A DNA stretch of 64,000 nt from Ostrinia nubilalis (lineage: Eukaryota > Arthropoda > Insecta > Lepidoptera > Crambidae): NCBI RefSeq assembly GCF_963855985.1, contig NC_087092.1:7750001-7814000 (forward strand), written 5' to 3'. Shown piece by piece: positions 12,067-23,229 of the stretch (positions are counted from its first letter, which is position 1; each line of letters starts with the position of its first letter). Position numbers and translations under genes: made by a program. The notes beneath the pieces are model-generated. The model saw only the letters and a list, made by a program, of their open reading frames with translations. It was not told the DNA's origin and made no database searches.

Positions 12067-13276
12067 ACGGCCGAATACTGAAACACTACTCAAATCTGTC
12101 ACTCAGCTGTCGGGCTCCTAAATTTAAGTATCCTTCAATTGTAAATGGTATTCTCAAACGCCACTCAAAGGATTTGAAGCCGTGATCAGCTAAGCAGCTC
12201 TCAAATGTTTACCTACTGGCAACATTTACCAAAAAAAGTATGTTTTCATTTACACAAATGATAACTTTACGTTTTTTATCCATTACACGCAGCATCGTTT
12301 GGTTATGTATTGTCTTTTATGGAAATATACTCAATCAACTTAACATAGAACAGTTTATTTTTAGTTTCTATTATATATAAATCTCGTTTTATCATATAAA
12401 AAAATTAATGCTTGCATGTTTATTTAATTAAAAAAATAATTTTAAAGGTGATACTTTTTATTGTTGAAATCTATTAAGTGGCGATCGTGGACCGAAACGT
12501 AACCACAATTGACATTTATCATTGTTGACAGAGTATCAAATTGACAAATCAATCAACAACTCTTGGAAATGCTGCTATGCGATGTCCCCATATTCCTCAG
12601 AAATAGGCATGTTTATGTAAAGCGATTTCATAGCAGCTATTTTAGTTGTTACTTTGTGCACTAGTACCTATGATGCACAGTTGGCTGTTCGATGTGGAAG
12701 ATATCACCTAGTACACGTTCATAACTTCCCGTTGCGTAGAACAGTAGGGTTATAATAAGTACTTGGTCCACTGGTTGTATGGCGTTTGGTGAGGGGTTTC
12801 CAAGAGCTTCCAAATTATGAATCCAGAAACAACACCGTTTCTTTAGAGACGCGGAACCTCGCTCTGAATTGCATATCATTATAATAATATTTTTCTCAGC
12901 CTTATTGCGTTCCTGCGATTAGATCTAGGTATTTCCTCGAGGCTCGAAAGAAATGATAACGATGACACACATTATTTACCACTATTTAGGTCGATTTAGG
13001 TATAAGAATAGGATTTAAGATACCGCGCAAGCACTCTCAAATTTAACAGCTGCTTAAGACGATTTGACAGTTGTTTGAGTAATGCTTAGCGTTGAATGGC
13101 GTTTCAGTATGCGAAAATTCATTTGAGTGGCGTTTGAGTGCAACTTAATTTGAGAGGTGCTTAAAAATTGAGAACTACTCAGATATTGTTTTGAGTATGC
13201 GAAATGTAAGTTTAGGAGCTGCTTAACTATTTGAGAAGCCGTCAAATATTTAAATGGCGTTTCAGTATTCGGCCGT
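12067..13276. mobile_element. TIR DNA transposon, non-autonomous (1.21 kb) with subterminal repeats
   Basis: Perfect terminal inverted repeats: the left end reads ACGGCCGAATACTGAAAC and the right end GTTTCAGTATTCGGCCGT, flanked by TA on both sides (12065-12066, 13277-13278). Both subterminal regions are crowded with CTCAAA/TTTGAG and GGCGTTT motifs in several orientations, as seen at transposase-binding ends. There is no transposase frame. The TA flanks suggest a Tc1/mariner-like or other TA-targeting superfamily. Confidence 0.75.
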
Positions 13277-13278
13277 TA

Positions 13279-14848
13279 ATCAATTAAATACCTAAAGCAA
13301 ATATTATTGTATTGCCACAAGTTATGGATACACACACACGTCTTTTATTATTTACGTGAAGTAAAGTATTTAAGTACATTAACGTCATCAAATTTAATAT
13401 AATACGATGGTACTGTATAACCATGATTTGTTTTTCACCATGTAGTCTTTCTTTGTTTGCTAAAACGCGTCGTGGGGGCTCCTATAAGAACCTTAACGCG
13501 GATTTCGCGCGGTTGATATTTTATTAAAACCGCAACGCGTTGTGAAGCTGTTTTTTCTCCAATGAGTGTTTTCGCTCTTTGAGCCAATCATTTGCATTTT
13601 TGTTTGATCTTAAATAGCATTTTTTGTGAGAGCGTTGAAATAATAATGGTTTATGTTTCACAAAAGGCAACAAAATAATATCCTTACTTATTTATTTAAT
13701 TTTTGTGTATCAGACCATTTTGAAGGTAGTTTGACATAAAACGTGAACAATAGAGATAGAGACCGATGTAAGTCGGCATATTAAAGTGGCATGCATAATT
13801 TGCATACATCTTTAAGTATCTTAAAAAGATTTCATATTCGCTGCAAGCAAGAAACAGAAGCTCCAAATCGTATAATTATATTTTTTATTTGTTCCTTTAT
13901 AAGTACGGCATTATGCTAACGAAACAGTCAGGCTCCAATTATTAATGACGGTACAAATCAAAGGACCATGCTTCACTTGACAGAGATAAGGGAGACACTT
14001 AATCGTGACCTCATCTCTCACTAAGGACAGGGTTCATCTGCAGACTGTAAAAAATTTCAACACACCATTTATCTGAAAAAAGTTCTCAAAAGTTTTTGCT
14101 AAGGAATTCTCATGATGCGTTGGACTGTTGGCTTCAGTTTGCTAATTCGGCAATAGGTATTTTAAGATCTGTATTTACTGTATCAGTTTATTCTATTGAA
14201 ATAGCTGCAGTTAATTGTACAAAAGGATAAAAATTAATAACAACACGCCAAAACGGATTCTACGAACTCACTTCGTTTATGGAGGCCGATTGTTGCTGAA
14301 TTTGGCGGTAAATTGAAGTTTTCTTCCCAACATTAGTTTTCAATTTAAATTCGTGATTGCTACGCTACGTCCTTAAAACAGTACAGGTATTATTTATGTT
14401 ATTATATCGATATCGTAAGAGGTATACATTAGAGCCTAATGACCCCTCGCAGGTCAAGGGCAGTCGTAGTTTCTCTTCTTCCCAGAATTTCTCCGTAGTC
14501 TGAACTTAATAACCATGTCGACTCTTACCAACTTGGACGAGATGAAAACCTATTAGTGCTTAAGGATAATTGTGAACAAAAGACTTCATGCCATATTTTG
14601 AATAACTAAAGCTTATTCCGATCCAACTTCACAATTTCTAAAAATAAATGCAGATTTTGTAATAGACAAAGTTAATCATCAACCTAGGATGGTAAGTAAA
14701 AATCTGCAACTAACTATCGTTATTCACTAACTATTCAAAGTCCGCGTATTGTTCCCTCCGAAATGTGACATTCCACAAATTGCATTATACTCATCCATTC
14801 TCCCTGGGAACGTCCTTCGCAAATCGTTATCGCAATGAACCACTCAGC
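13279..14848. other. Intergenic, no gene seen
   Basis: AT-rich, no supported gene. A CpG-containing patch near 13465-13550 repeats an ACGCG motif but shows no coding frame. Confidence 0.35.
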
Positions 14849-14851
14849 TTA

Positions 14852-16237
14852 TAGTCCAGTCAATAAAGCATTATAGATGGAAATCCGTGGAACACAATTT
14901 TTGACTTCGGGACTTTATTTAGACTAGTTAGGAGGTGAACTTAGCAAAAGTCCCCGCCCTTAGCCCTTGAGCCGGCGGAGAGAGGGGGGTTTAAAGGTAC
15001 CACTTTTCGGTTTTTCGCTTAATCCTCGGAAACTATGCGTCCTAGTGACATGACTACTATGAACCAAAAAAAGCTTATTCAATTTGCTACAGGTGAGGTA
15101 GACAAGTTTTTCTATAAATTGTATAGTTTTCGCGGCATCTGCTTTAGAAGGTCTGTAATATTGGAAATTTTATTTTTGTCTTACATGTTCCCATCAGGAG
15201 AAAATCGACTAAATCAACACTGAGCAAACATTCTAGACATGCGAGAGCATGTTAAGCCTAGTTTCAGGGAGGGGACTGCACCGTGCGTATATTTAGACGA
15301 ACTAATTGGAGCCACTTTTGACTCCTCATCACTCAAAAACTACTGTGCATTAATACTTCAAATTTGGCTCATGTATTCAGACTTGCAAGATAAACATCAG
15401 TTTCAAATTTCATAAACATACCTCAAACGGTTCTTTAGGTATTGACGTCCAAAAATCTACATGTCTGACCTATAGACCAAATTCTAACCACTTCCAGATG
15501 ACCTTGAAGGTTCAAATTTGGCATCTAGATAGGTAGATGTGTAAATATAAAGGAAAAAATAAAAAACCAGTAAATTTTAACATTTCACAGGTGATAGATA
15601 GATTTTAGTGTTCTAAATGTCGATTTTTGAACGTCAGTACCTAAATAACCGTATGAGGTATATTTATGAAATTTGAAGCTGACGTTTATCTTGCAAGTCT
15701 CAACACACGAGCTAAATTTGAAGTGTTAATGCACAGTAGTTTTTGAGTGATGAGGAGTCAAAAGTTGCTCCAATTGATTCGTCTAAATATACGCACGGTG
15801 CAGTCCCCTCCCTGGAACTAGGCTTAATATGCCCCCACATGTCTAGAATGTTTGCTCAATGTTGATTTAGTCGGTTTTCTCCTGATGGGAACATGTAAGA
15901 CAAAAATAAAATTTCCAATATTACAGACCTTCTAAAGCAGATGCCGCGAAAACTATACAAGATATAGAAAAACTTGACTATCTCACCTGTAGCAAATTGA
16001 ATAAGCTTTTTTTGGTTCATAGTAGTCATGTCACTAGGACGCCTAGTTTTCTAGGATTAAGCGAAAAACCGAAAAGTGGTACCTTTAAACCCCCCTCTCC
16101 CCGCCGGCTCAAGGGCTAAGGGCGGGGACTTTTGCTATGTTCACCTCCTAACTAGTCTAAATAAAATCCCGAGGTCAGAAATTGTGTTCCACGGATTTCT
16201 CTCTACACCGTCGTTAAGGCATTCATTGACTGGACTA
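14852..16237. mobile_element. Large foldback element (1.39 kb), TTA target duplication
   Basis: The whole segment is one long inverted repeat with arms of about 650 bp. The left arm begins TAGTCCAGTCAAT and the right ends ATTGACTGGACTA; matching blocks continue inward (GGTACC...TTTTTCGC near 15000 and 16070, CTTGCAAG near 15385 and 15690) to a centre near 15540. TTA flanks each side (14849-14851 and 16238-16240), the target duplication of PIF/Harbinger-type elements. The arms differ by scattered substitutions and small indels, so they are not an assembly echo. The short open frames inside (for example 15035-15223, 16076-16333) are not genes. Confidence 0.85.
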
Positions 16238-16240
16238 TTA

Positions 16241-17095
16241 ATGATGGTCTTGCTACTTGTGTACCCACAGCCATATAATATGGCGGTTCAGACACTGAAC
16301 TCACTGATTGCTGCCATTTTTCCGCAATCCTGAAGATGTGATATTTCGATTTGTCATGAAAATACGTGCATCTCTCCAGAATAATGTATTCTTGGGATGA
16401 CAAATTGCTTTTACACTCAGTCAATAGTGTACCGTCATTAATAATTGGATTTTGGTGAGTTGTCAGAATCGGACGAAAAGTTTCGGAGAAAACATACACA
16501 CAAAACCGGGTTTTCAATCTGTCGAATGCAGAATTGCCGTTTTGTGTTTCGTCAATGTCGTTTTAGTCAATGAACACTGTTTACTTACTTACATGACGTA
16601 ACAAATGCATAAAGTTCTCTCATGACTAAAAAAAAAGAAATTAGTCTGACGCTGCTGGTTAAATTCCAAACCTAGCTCCCCTACTATTACAAGTGTTATA
16701 AATCAACGCAACCACACCTCAAATTGCCAATAACGTTTCAACTGTTTCACGTGATTTGGTAATTACTGTAAATTACGACTTTTCACAATCGATCACTTGA
16801 GTTCTACCTTAGTCTTGACACTGGTAAATAACCTCTATGAGGAAGTCGATAGGCCGAATAGCAAGGTCGCGACCTCAAATTTACTCGCGGGCAGCATCGG
16901 CCCATATCAATCAAGGTGAGCCAACAGGAAATAATAGCGGCACACACGCAACCGGCGCATTTGCCTTACGTAACTTTTTATTTTGCTCCTAAATCGGGAG
17001 CATCCGATATAAAACATTATCGAAACAAAAGACAAAGAAACCTTAGAATGGCGTTTACTGTCAGGTTATATTAAACGAGTATACCTTTCTAATGA
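16241..17095. other. Intergenic, no gene seen
   Basis: No supported gene. The frame at 16203-16517 overlaps the foldback end and has no recognisable motif. Confidence 0.35.
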
Positions 17096-17217
17096 CAGTT
17101 TAACTTTCCCCCGGGACAAACTTAACCTTCACTGGTTGGGTTTTATTGGCGGTCAAGCTGTAGATCCTGGCTACACAGGAGTTGTAGGGTGGGAACGAGA
17201 GGTGGGAATAGTCCCGT
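17096..17217. repeat. Dispersed 123-bp repeat, copy 2
   Basis: Same-orientation partner of 5865-5987, differing by a few substitutions and a 1-2 bp indel (GTTGTAGGGTGGG versus GTTGCAGTGGTGGG). Confidence 0.7.
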
Positions 17218-17912
17218 AATACTAGACCTCGATTCAATATCGAAGTCTAGTATAGTTTAATTTATTATAATGTTTAGGTATAGTTATTAGTCTTTTAAAG
17301 GTTTAGTAATGCTGAAACTATATTTAATATTTCGATAAGTAATAAGTCTCTAGATAATTAATCTTAGCTACATTAACCTACATTTTTAACTTCACAAATT
17401 CTACATATTAAAGAAGATAATTAATGACGTAAGGCCTATTACGTAGTACTTATTATTATTCTGTGCTATTACTTATTAGTATTTGAATTCTTCAAATTCA
17501 GGTCACTCAGATCTTTTGAATTACTTCAGAGCTTTCTGTTTTTACGTGATTCTTAAATAGTTTTCTGAAAATAGACTTACGCAGAGAGAACAAAGGACTT
17601 TCACTTACAAGTAGTTTTCAAGTATTGTGTTCAGTTTCCCAGTCAAAGCGAATTCTCAGTAATGATCCTTTGCCATACGAGACGTACGTGGAAGCAGACG
17701 GCTTTATTAATAGAATGAGAGTTTAAAACTGTTCACTTTCTTTAGAACTGACTTCCACTTTAAAAGTTCTGATAATGATGTAGATTTTGCAGACTTTGTT
17801 GAGACCACGCACTTCTGTCTATTTTGAGTCGCACAGTTTTGGGAAATTAAGTATTTGAGTAATCATATCAAACGCTAAGGTGTTTTAAATATTATTACGT
17901 ATTTAAACGCAG
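17218..17912. other. Intergenic, no gene seen
   Basis: AT-rich; nothing beyond chance frames. Confidence 0.35.
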
Positions 17913-18069
17913 CGTGGGACGTCCACCCACAAGGTGGACCGACGACATCATTAAGGTAGCAGGAAGGCGCTGGACGTAGGCCGCTACTAACCGGGCAACA
18001 TGGAAAGCATTGGGGGATGCCTATGTACAGCAGGCAGGACGTCCTTAGGCTGAGATGATGATGATGATG
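17913..18069 (+). mobile_element. RTE-type LINE 3' end, 5'-truncated (ATG-repeat tail)
   Basis: Plus-strand copy of the same RTE tail as 7102-7251: it contains GGTGGACCGACGACATCATT and AAAGCATTGGGGGATGCCTA and ends in GATGATGATGATGATG. The coding frame carries a stop in the RRW block, so this copy is decayed. The next non-LTR element starts exactly at the end of the microsatellite tail. Confidence 0.7.
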
Positions 18070-18927
18070 CCACACATAGACCATTTGTGTGTCATGTTTG
18101 CTGACGATGCCACAATATTCATGTCTGGGGACAGTGTGAGTGGAGATAACTTAGTTAACGAAATATATAGAACACTAAAACTTGTAGTAAACTGGTTGCA
18201 ATCCATTAATCTGAAGGTAAATTTAGCCAAAACGAAATTAATTGAATTTAGAAATTATAAGAAAAGGCCTTTGGACTTAAATATTGTACTAGATGGCACA
18301 CAGATCGAGCAAGCGTCTGAAATAAGATTTCTGGGTATCACTGTTGATTCTAATATAAATTGGAAGTCACATATTGATAAAATTAATAATAAAATTTCAA
18401 GCTGTTGTTATGCAATATCAATATTAACAAATATAACGTCTATTGAGGTTGCTAAAACTGCATACTACGGATATGTCTATCCTATTCTGACATACGGCAT
18501 AATATTTTGGGGCAACTCCGTTAACATTAGCTCCACTTTCATTCTTCAGAAGAAATGTTTGCGGACCATTTATAAAATAAATAGATTTGACTCATTAAGA
18601 GATATTTTTAAGTATCATAAATTTCTAACTCTTACTTGTATTTACATTCTAGAAACAAGTTTATTTGTAAAGAATCATTCTGAGCATTTCCGTAGAAAAA
18701 ATGAGATGAAACATAATTTAAGACTTCAGCATAAGTATGACATGTGTATAGTGAATTCCTCGAGTTATATTCTTAGCAAAAGTGTATTTGTAATGGGCAT
18801 CAAAGTGTTTAATAAGCTACCCGTTTTTATAAAATCTTTAGAGGGCCCTAAATTTAAAAGAACGCTCAAGGACTGGCTACTAACCAAATGTTTTTATGAC
18901 CTCAATGAATATTTTAATGACAAGTAA
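18070..18927 (+). CDS. Reverse transcriptase C-terminal fragment of a non-LTR element
   Basis: This 285-codon fragment carries the catalytic RT motif LCVMFADDATIFMSG near its start (FADD; the two aspartates bind metal in the polymerase active site). It continues with NWLQSINLKVNLAKTK, the LGITVDSNINWKSHI thumb-type motif, and the ILTYGIIFWG..LQKKCLRTIY block typical of Jockey-superfamily RT C-termini, ending at TAA 18925-18927. The fingers and the first RT motifs are absent, as is any endonuclease. The first Met codons at 18055-18066 come from the neighbouring GATGAT repeat, so the 5' edge is a truncation and not a start. The frame is otherwise intact, suggesting a fairly young insertion, but the copy cannot make a working enzyme. 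Confidence 0.8.
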   Translation, partial: PHIDHLCVMFADDATIFMSGDSVSGDNLVNEIYRTLKLVVNWLQSINLKVNLAKTKLIEFRNYKKRPLDLNIVLDGTQIEQASEIRFLGITVDSNINWKSHIDKINNKISSCCYAISILTNITSIEVAKTAYYGYVYPILTYGIIFWGNSVNISSTFILQKKCLRTIYKINRFDSLRDIFKYHKFLTLTCIYILETSLFVKNHSEHFRRKNEMKHNLRLQHKYDMCIVNSSSYILSKSVFVMGIKVFNKLPVFIKSLEGPKFKRTLKDWLLTKCFYDLNEYFNDK

Positions 18928-19119
18928 ACTACTGTAAAATTGACATGTAAATGAAATGAAATCCAATTAATGTAATAATTTATGACTACTATAATATTAT
19001 ACGTCCGAAATCAATTAATAATTTTAATGACAAGTAAACAACTGTAAAATTGACATGTAAATGATATTAAATCCAATTAATGTAATAATTTATACTACCA
19101 AATATTGTACGTCCGAAAT
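18911..19119 (+). repeat. Tandem duplication in the LINE 3' UTR (2 x about 100 bp)
   Basis: The block beginning ATTTTAATGACAAGTAAAC and ending ACGTCCGAAAT occurs at 18911-19011 and again at 19021-19119, with a handful of differences. The first copy overlaps the RT stop codon. It may be part of the source element or a local slip. Confidence 0.75.
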
Positions 19120-19484
19120 GGACAATTCTGTTGATACCTTGACATGCATGTATTATTTTTAACAACCAATGTACTTACACAGAAAAGACAATAAATGATT
19201 ATCTTATCTTATCTTATCTTATCACCTTTTTATAGTTAGGCCTGCATTTTTATTTTTAGACTTTTTCGTTAATGCTATGGATATGGGTAATGAGTATGCG
19301 GTTTGGTCAATTTTAATTAAATTCGTGGTTAGTTCATAGCTACTTGTTAGCGAACCTGTGATTGCATGCGTGGATTTCTGTTCTACGATTTTCAGGCAAT
19401 TTTTCAAATTATTCTCACCAAGCTGCCCTCGGGTTTCAACGAATATTTATAATGCCAAATCGGTTCAATCCTCTCTCACGCCTT

Positions 19485-19576
19485 TCTCGAGAATATTATA
19501 ATGCGTAAGTACGAGTAGGTAAGTCTTTCTGTGACAGACTGATATTTATGTGAGTGAAGTCACGGGTAAAAGCTAG
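19485..19576 (+). mobile_element. Degenerate Lep1-like Helitron remnant
   Basis: Short version of the 5588 element: a GAATATTATAATGCG-type 5' end and a 3' end reading GAAGTCACGGGTAAAAGCTAG, matching the Helitron terminator after loss of the middle. It is followed by C rather than T, so the 3' flank is altered. Confidence 0.5.
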
Positions 19577-19641
19577 CATTAAACAGTTGTTTGCTTGCCC
19601 TCAACCTCAATCCCTCGTCGAAGATTCGAATGAATACTTAC

Positions 19642-19912
19642 GTAAAATCCGGGGCGCCTATTAGCTTAGCCGCGTCCGCGAAAGGATCGTCCCGCCCGTC
19701 TTTGTCTGACTCGAGTAATTGTGTCTCATTGTTCTTTCCGCAAACAATACGACCGCTTGTTTCGATAATATTTGCGTTTTCCAAGTCCAACAGAAATCTC
19801 TTTTAAAGCTCTTTACAGGCTCGTTCACAATTGAAATTTACTTTTTTAAACCTCCTATTTGGTCGGACCGTACCTTTCTGTTTTCTGTCGCGGACAGTTG
19901 TGGTGAAGTTAT
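19642..19912 (-). pseudogene. Unassigned protein-like exon, one in-frame stop
   Basis: I do not recognise the protein. On the minus strand one frame reads protein-like for about 89 codons: TVRDRKQKGTVRPNRRFKK, then NFNCERACKEL, a TAA stop (19803-19805), KRFLLDLENANIIETSGRI, and finally DGRDDPFADAAKLIGAPDFT. It ends at a consensus 5' splice site (GTAAGT at 19636-19641, minus strand). A weak acceptor (AAACAG) can be placed at 19913-19915. The part after the stop is GC-richer than its surroundings and hydrophilic. It could be an internal exon of a decayed gene, an exon starting after the stop, or an exon of a gene whose other exons lie outside or are unrecognised. No ATG starts it. No repeat family was recognised. 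The call is an inference from composition and the donor site. Confidence 0.4.
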
Positions 19913-19923
19913 CTGTTTACGGT

Positions 19924-22510
19924 TAGTATTATTTTTATTTTAAAGTTTTGATATTATGGGAGCGTAATGATAATTTCAATGATAAAGTTTGCCTCGAGAA
20001 ACAAGTCTGTAATGTAGTAGCTACTGATGCTTGTGTACTAATAATGCTACCGTCTGTACATCAACAACCTCAGCTCGCGTTTTAAAATTGTAGCATCTTA
20101 TAACACGCTACAGTCGTAGCGTGTAGCACAATCGTAATAGCGTTCGTAGCACAGTCGTAGCAGGACGCTACGAAGCGTGGGGCGCTCAGTCCAATCGACA
20201 CTGGCACCAACTTCGCTTCGGCTGTCAGTCACCGAGCAGCTGAGTACCTCAACTGCTGACAGTTCGGTAATGAGTTCGCGAGCCGAAACAAAAAGTTTAG
20301 TCTTCGCCAAACATTCGCCAATAATGCTCAGTTTGTATTCAAGCAATGTTGAAGTTTAACGTCTGTTTTTGTATTCTACACAGATAGGTGCTATTCAGAG
20401 AAACGTAAATACGTAAGTGATTTGTCTTACGATGAATATAGCTATATTCATATAAATGGTTCAATAAATTCCTTGGGTCAGATAACTCATTTTCGTGCTA
20501 TTAGGTATCTTAATGAATAAAAAATCATTCACTAGAACTTTTATTACTTTACTCTTACCTATGAACAAAGGCAATAGATATCATTTTCACTGTAAAGTAA
20601 TCATATTTTAACTTTTAGCGACATGATTGATTGCCTTTATTAGGCTGTTACATTATTTACAAGTAAAGTAAGTTGTTATTCAAAATTCACGGGCTATTAA
20701 AGTTTTCTTTTCAAGATATAATTCAAAGGTTTCGTAAAAAAGAAATTTGAAATACAACAAGTTTACCTATGAAAATGGAAGGTAAATTGCTAAGTAAGTA
20801 TAGTTTATTCTCGAGAGAATCGTTACAAAAGTTTTCAAGATCGTCCAAATAGTCTTCAATTTTTATGAAATGTATAATTTCTAAGATAACAAAGTTTCAA
20901 ATCGAAGATGTAAATTATTTCTTCTGCTGGTGGTTAAATTACAGTTTTCATGGTCATTTTATAGTATGAATGTAGGTCAAATCTTATTTTTTAAACTAGT
21001 TTTTACAGATACCATTTAGGGTCATAATCAGACCATATCATTGAAACATCCTATGTATATTGTCATGTCATACAACAATTTACCTATATACGAAATAGGT
21101 AGCTACGTAGATTCGTCTAAAACTCTAAAGTCCAAATAATTTTCCTTAAACCTTTTCAGGTGAAACTACCATGTTTTCAGTTCAAACTCCTGGTATCAAA
21201 TTGAATGTAAGATTCGGTTACCCAGAAACTGGAGCAGGTGAAAGTAAATGCAAGCTTGTAAACTAGAAGTAAAGCGGGCGGCTATGTTGTGAACTTGTGA
21301 ATACCTATTACGTATAGTATAGGATAGTTGCCTACAACATTCGAGCGCTCGTTGCGAAATTGAATATTGCGGTGCGTCGATGCCAGAGAAATGCGGTGAC
21401 GATGCCGCTGTCGCAAACAGCCTCTATAGGTACTATAGGCCTAGCGTTTAATTCAGTCAGTGCCTTAGGTATGGGACAGTAGGCGTGATTTTGACAAATT
21501 TAGACCTTACAGAGCATACACATCTGAAGTACTACCACAGAATAATAATAAGTACTACGTACAGAAGTTTTACTTCGCGAAGGTATTTAAAAAAATGTAT
21601 GCTCAATTTCAATAACAATATGGTGTAATTTAGCCTGTCTCAAGAGTCAAGCACCATTTTGTTGTCAAACGTCAGTTATCGGCACTGCGCCGAAGCTATA
21701 GGGCTGACTTCGGTAAAATGATGTGACGTGAGGTGCCAAACTGCGGAAAATGGCGGAGGAAATACAAATTATCATGAACATTAACTACTTATTTACCTCT
21801 CAGTGTCTTGAGGCAACTTAAAAAAAAATATTCTGTGTTTTTATTATTATTTAGGCAGTTAAATACTGCACAGTATTTAGTACACCATTTTATTTATTTT
21901 CTTCCATCATACACAAGAATACGCGTGCGTAAGTCAATGTTCGCTCGTATGTGAGGCCTTGTCGAATAGTATCCTGTAGGTGGGCCATCGTGCGTGTTTT
22001 GTTTTCGATGTAAACTCGCGGAGATGAACAGGCCTGGTACTACTATTATTTATTCTGTGGTCTCACTGATATTTGACGTAACAAAAAACACTCTCCCGAG
22101 CTATCCCGTATACCTCAGAAACTGACTGAGTTAAGCGGTAGACCTATAGTATGGACAGCACTTTAAGATAAACACTGCGGCATCTTATGCCACAAATATG
22201 TATAGTCTGATCGTCTGATGTGCTGTCGACTGTACCAAGCTGGATAAGAGTATTTTTTTATTAATAATATTCCACGTCGATGCTTTTATTGTAATCCAGT
22301 ATTGCTTTACTTTGGATAAGATACATTATCTTCATGAATATTCTATTCATAAAGCTTTTTCTTAAAGCATGTAACATGTAATGAAATAGAGCTAAATTGA
22401 ATAAACATGAATTTTAGAAGGCAATAAATACATAGCAATGACGTATTTGTACTGAAACTCGAAAAACTTAAACCATTTACAAAACAAACAATAATCTATC
22501 TAAAACTGGA
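19924..22510. other. Intergenic, no gene seen
   Basis: Mostly AT-rich. At 20095-20180 the CGTAGC/GCTACG motif recurs in both orientations (a degenerate short repeat), and 20180-20300 is somewhat GC-richer without a supported frame or splice pair. Confidence 0.35.
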
Positions 22511-22800
22511 TACCTCAAGTTCCTGGGGACGGGCCCCGGACACGGCCTGAGCCGAGGTCCGAGCCTACCGTGGCGCTCTCAGGCCGCGTCCGTAGTCCCC
22601 TCGATCGGGCCCACTAGAGTGAGCCCGCCGTAGGCTGGACTTTGGTCCAACACCGCGGTGGGCAACCCTCTAGTTGAGTTCGCCACTGATCGGGCGCCTT
22701 ATGCGCTCGATACGGCCCGATCGCGAACGTCAGTCTGCGACCGACACGGACGAAAAGGTCGCGGGAGATGCTAGATGTGGGCGGCGTAGGACCTGTCGTT
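22511..22800. repeat. GC-rich island, probable retroelement-derived segment
   Basis: About 290 bp with far higher GC than the surrounding DNA, sharp edges, and no sustained frame without stops on either strand. It directly precedes the SINE at 22846. The composition jump suggests inserted retroelement 3' sequence or another transferred fragment; I cannot name the family. Confidence 0.4.
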
Positions 22801-22845
22801 GTGGAAATTGAAAATTTAATCGCCAAAATGAAGAATTTAACCGCC

Positions 22846-23160
22846 TTTGCGGTCTAGTGGTAAGATCACCTGCTTCAGACGCAGAGGTCCCGGGTTCGAT
22901 TCCCAGTGGGGGCAGATTTTTCTGTTCGGTTTGGTTAGTGGTAGGGCTTGTTCTAAGTCCGCCTAGCTAGCTACCACCATCTTACCTAAGTCTGTCGCAA
23001 TACCAACAATGTTAACAGCATTATTGTGTTCCGGCAGTTAGAGGTAAGATAGCCAGTTCCTCCGTGGTTGAGGATTCCGGGTGAAGCTCGCTTCCACCTT
23101 CGGCCTGATCGTCACTTACCATCAGATGAGATACAGGCCAAGAGCTTCCTCGTTGTGGAT
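22846..23160 (+). mobile_element. tRNA-derived SINE
   Basis: The head is tRNA-like: an A-box-like GCGGTCTAGTGGTAA and a B box GGGTTCGATTCCC about 30 bases later, the internal RNA polymerase III promoter. The body follows, ending GAGATACAGGCCAAGAG..CCTCGTTGTGGA and a short A run, as in lepidopteran SINEs. The acceptor-stem halves do not pair well and about 240 bp of non-tRNA sequence follows, so it is not a tRNA gene. Confidence 0.75.
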
Positions 23161-23162
23161 TA

Positions 23163-23229
23163 AAAAAAATCCTTGGGGGAAGCTTTTGTCCAGCAGTGGA
23201 CGTCATTCGGCTGAAACGAACGAACGATT
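23163..23229 (+). mobile_element. RTE LINE tail, terminal 65 bp
   Basis: AATCCTTGGGGGAAGC, then CAGCAGTGGACGTCATTCGG and CTGAAACGAACGAACGA: the last bases of the ACGA-tailed RTE subfamily in plus orientation, joined directly to the A-rich end of the SINE. Confidence 0.7.

Larger units (their letters stand above)
18070..19223 (+). mobile_element. 5'-truncated non-LTR retrotransposon (Jockey/CR1/L2-like)
   Basis: The element consists of the 3' part of a reverse-transcriptase frame (18070-18927), a 3' UTR with an internal tandem duplication, and a terminal (CTTAT)n repeat at 19201-19223. A 3' end made of short tandem repeats rather than poly(A) fits the CR1/L2/Rex-type groups of the Jockey superfamily. 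The 5' end is cut within the RT domain, as expected from incomplete target-primed reverse transcription, and abuts the microsatellite tail of the RTE copy at 17913. Confidence 0.75.

Noticed and set aside
22846..22916. A tRNA gene
   Set aside because: Internal promoter boxes are present, but the acceptor stem does not pair and a SINE body follows.
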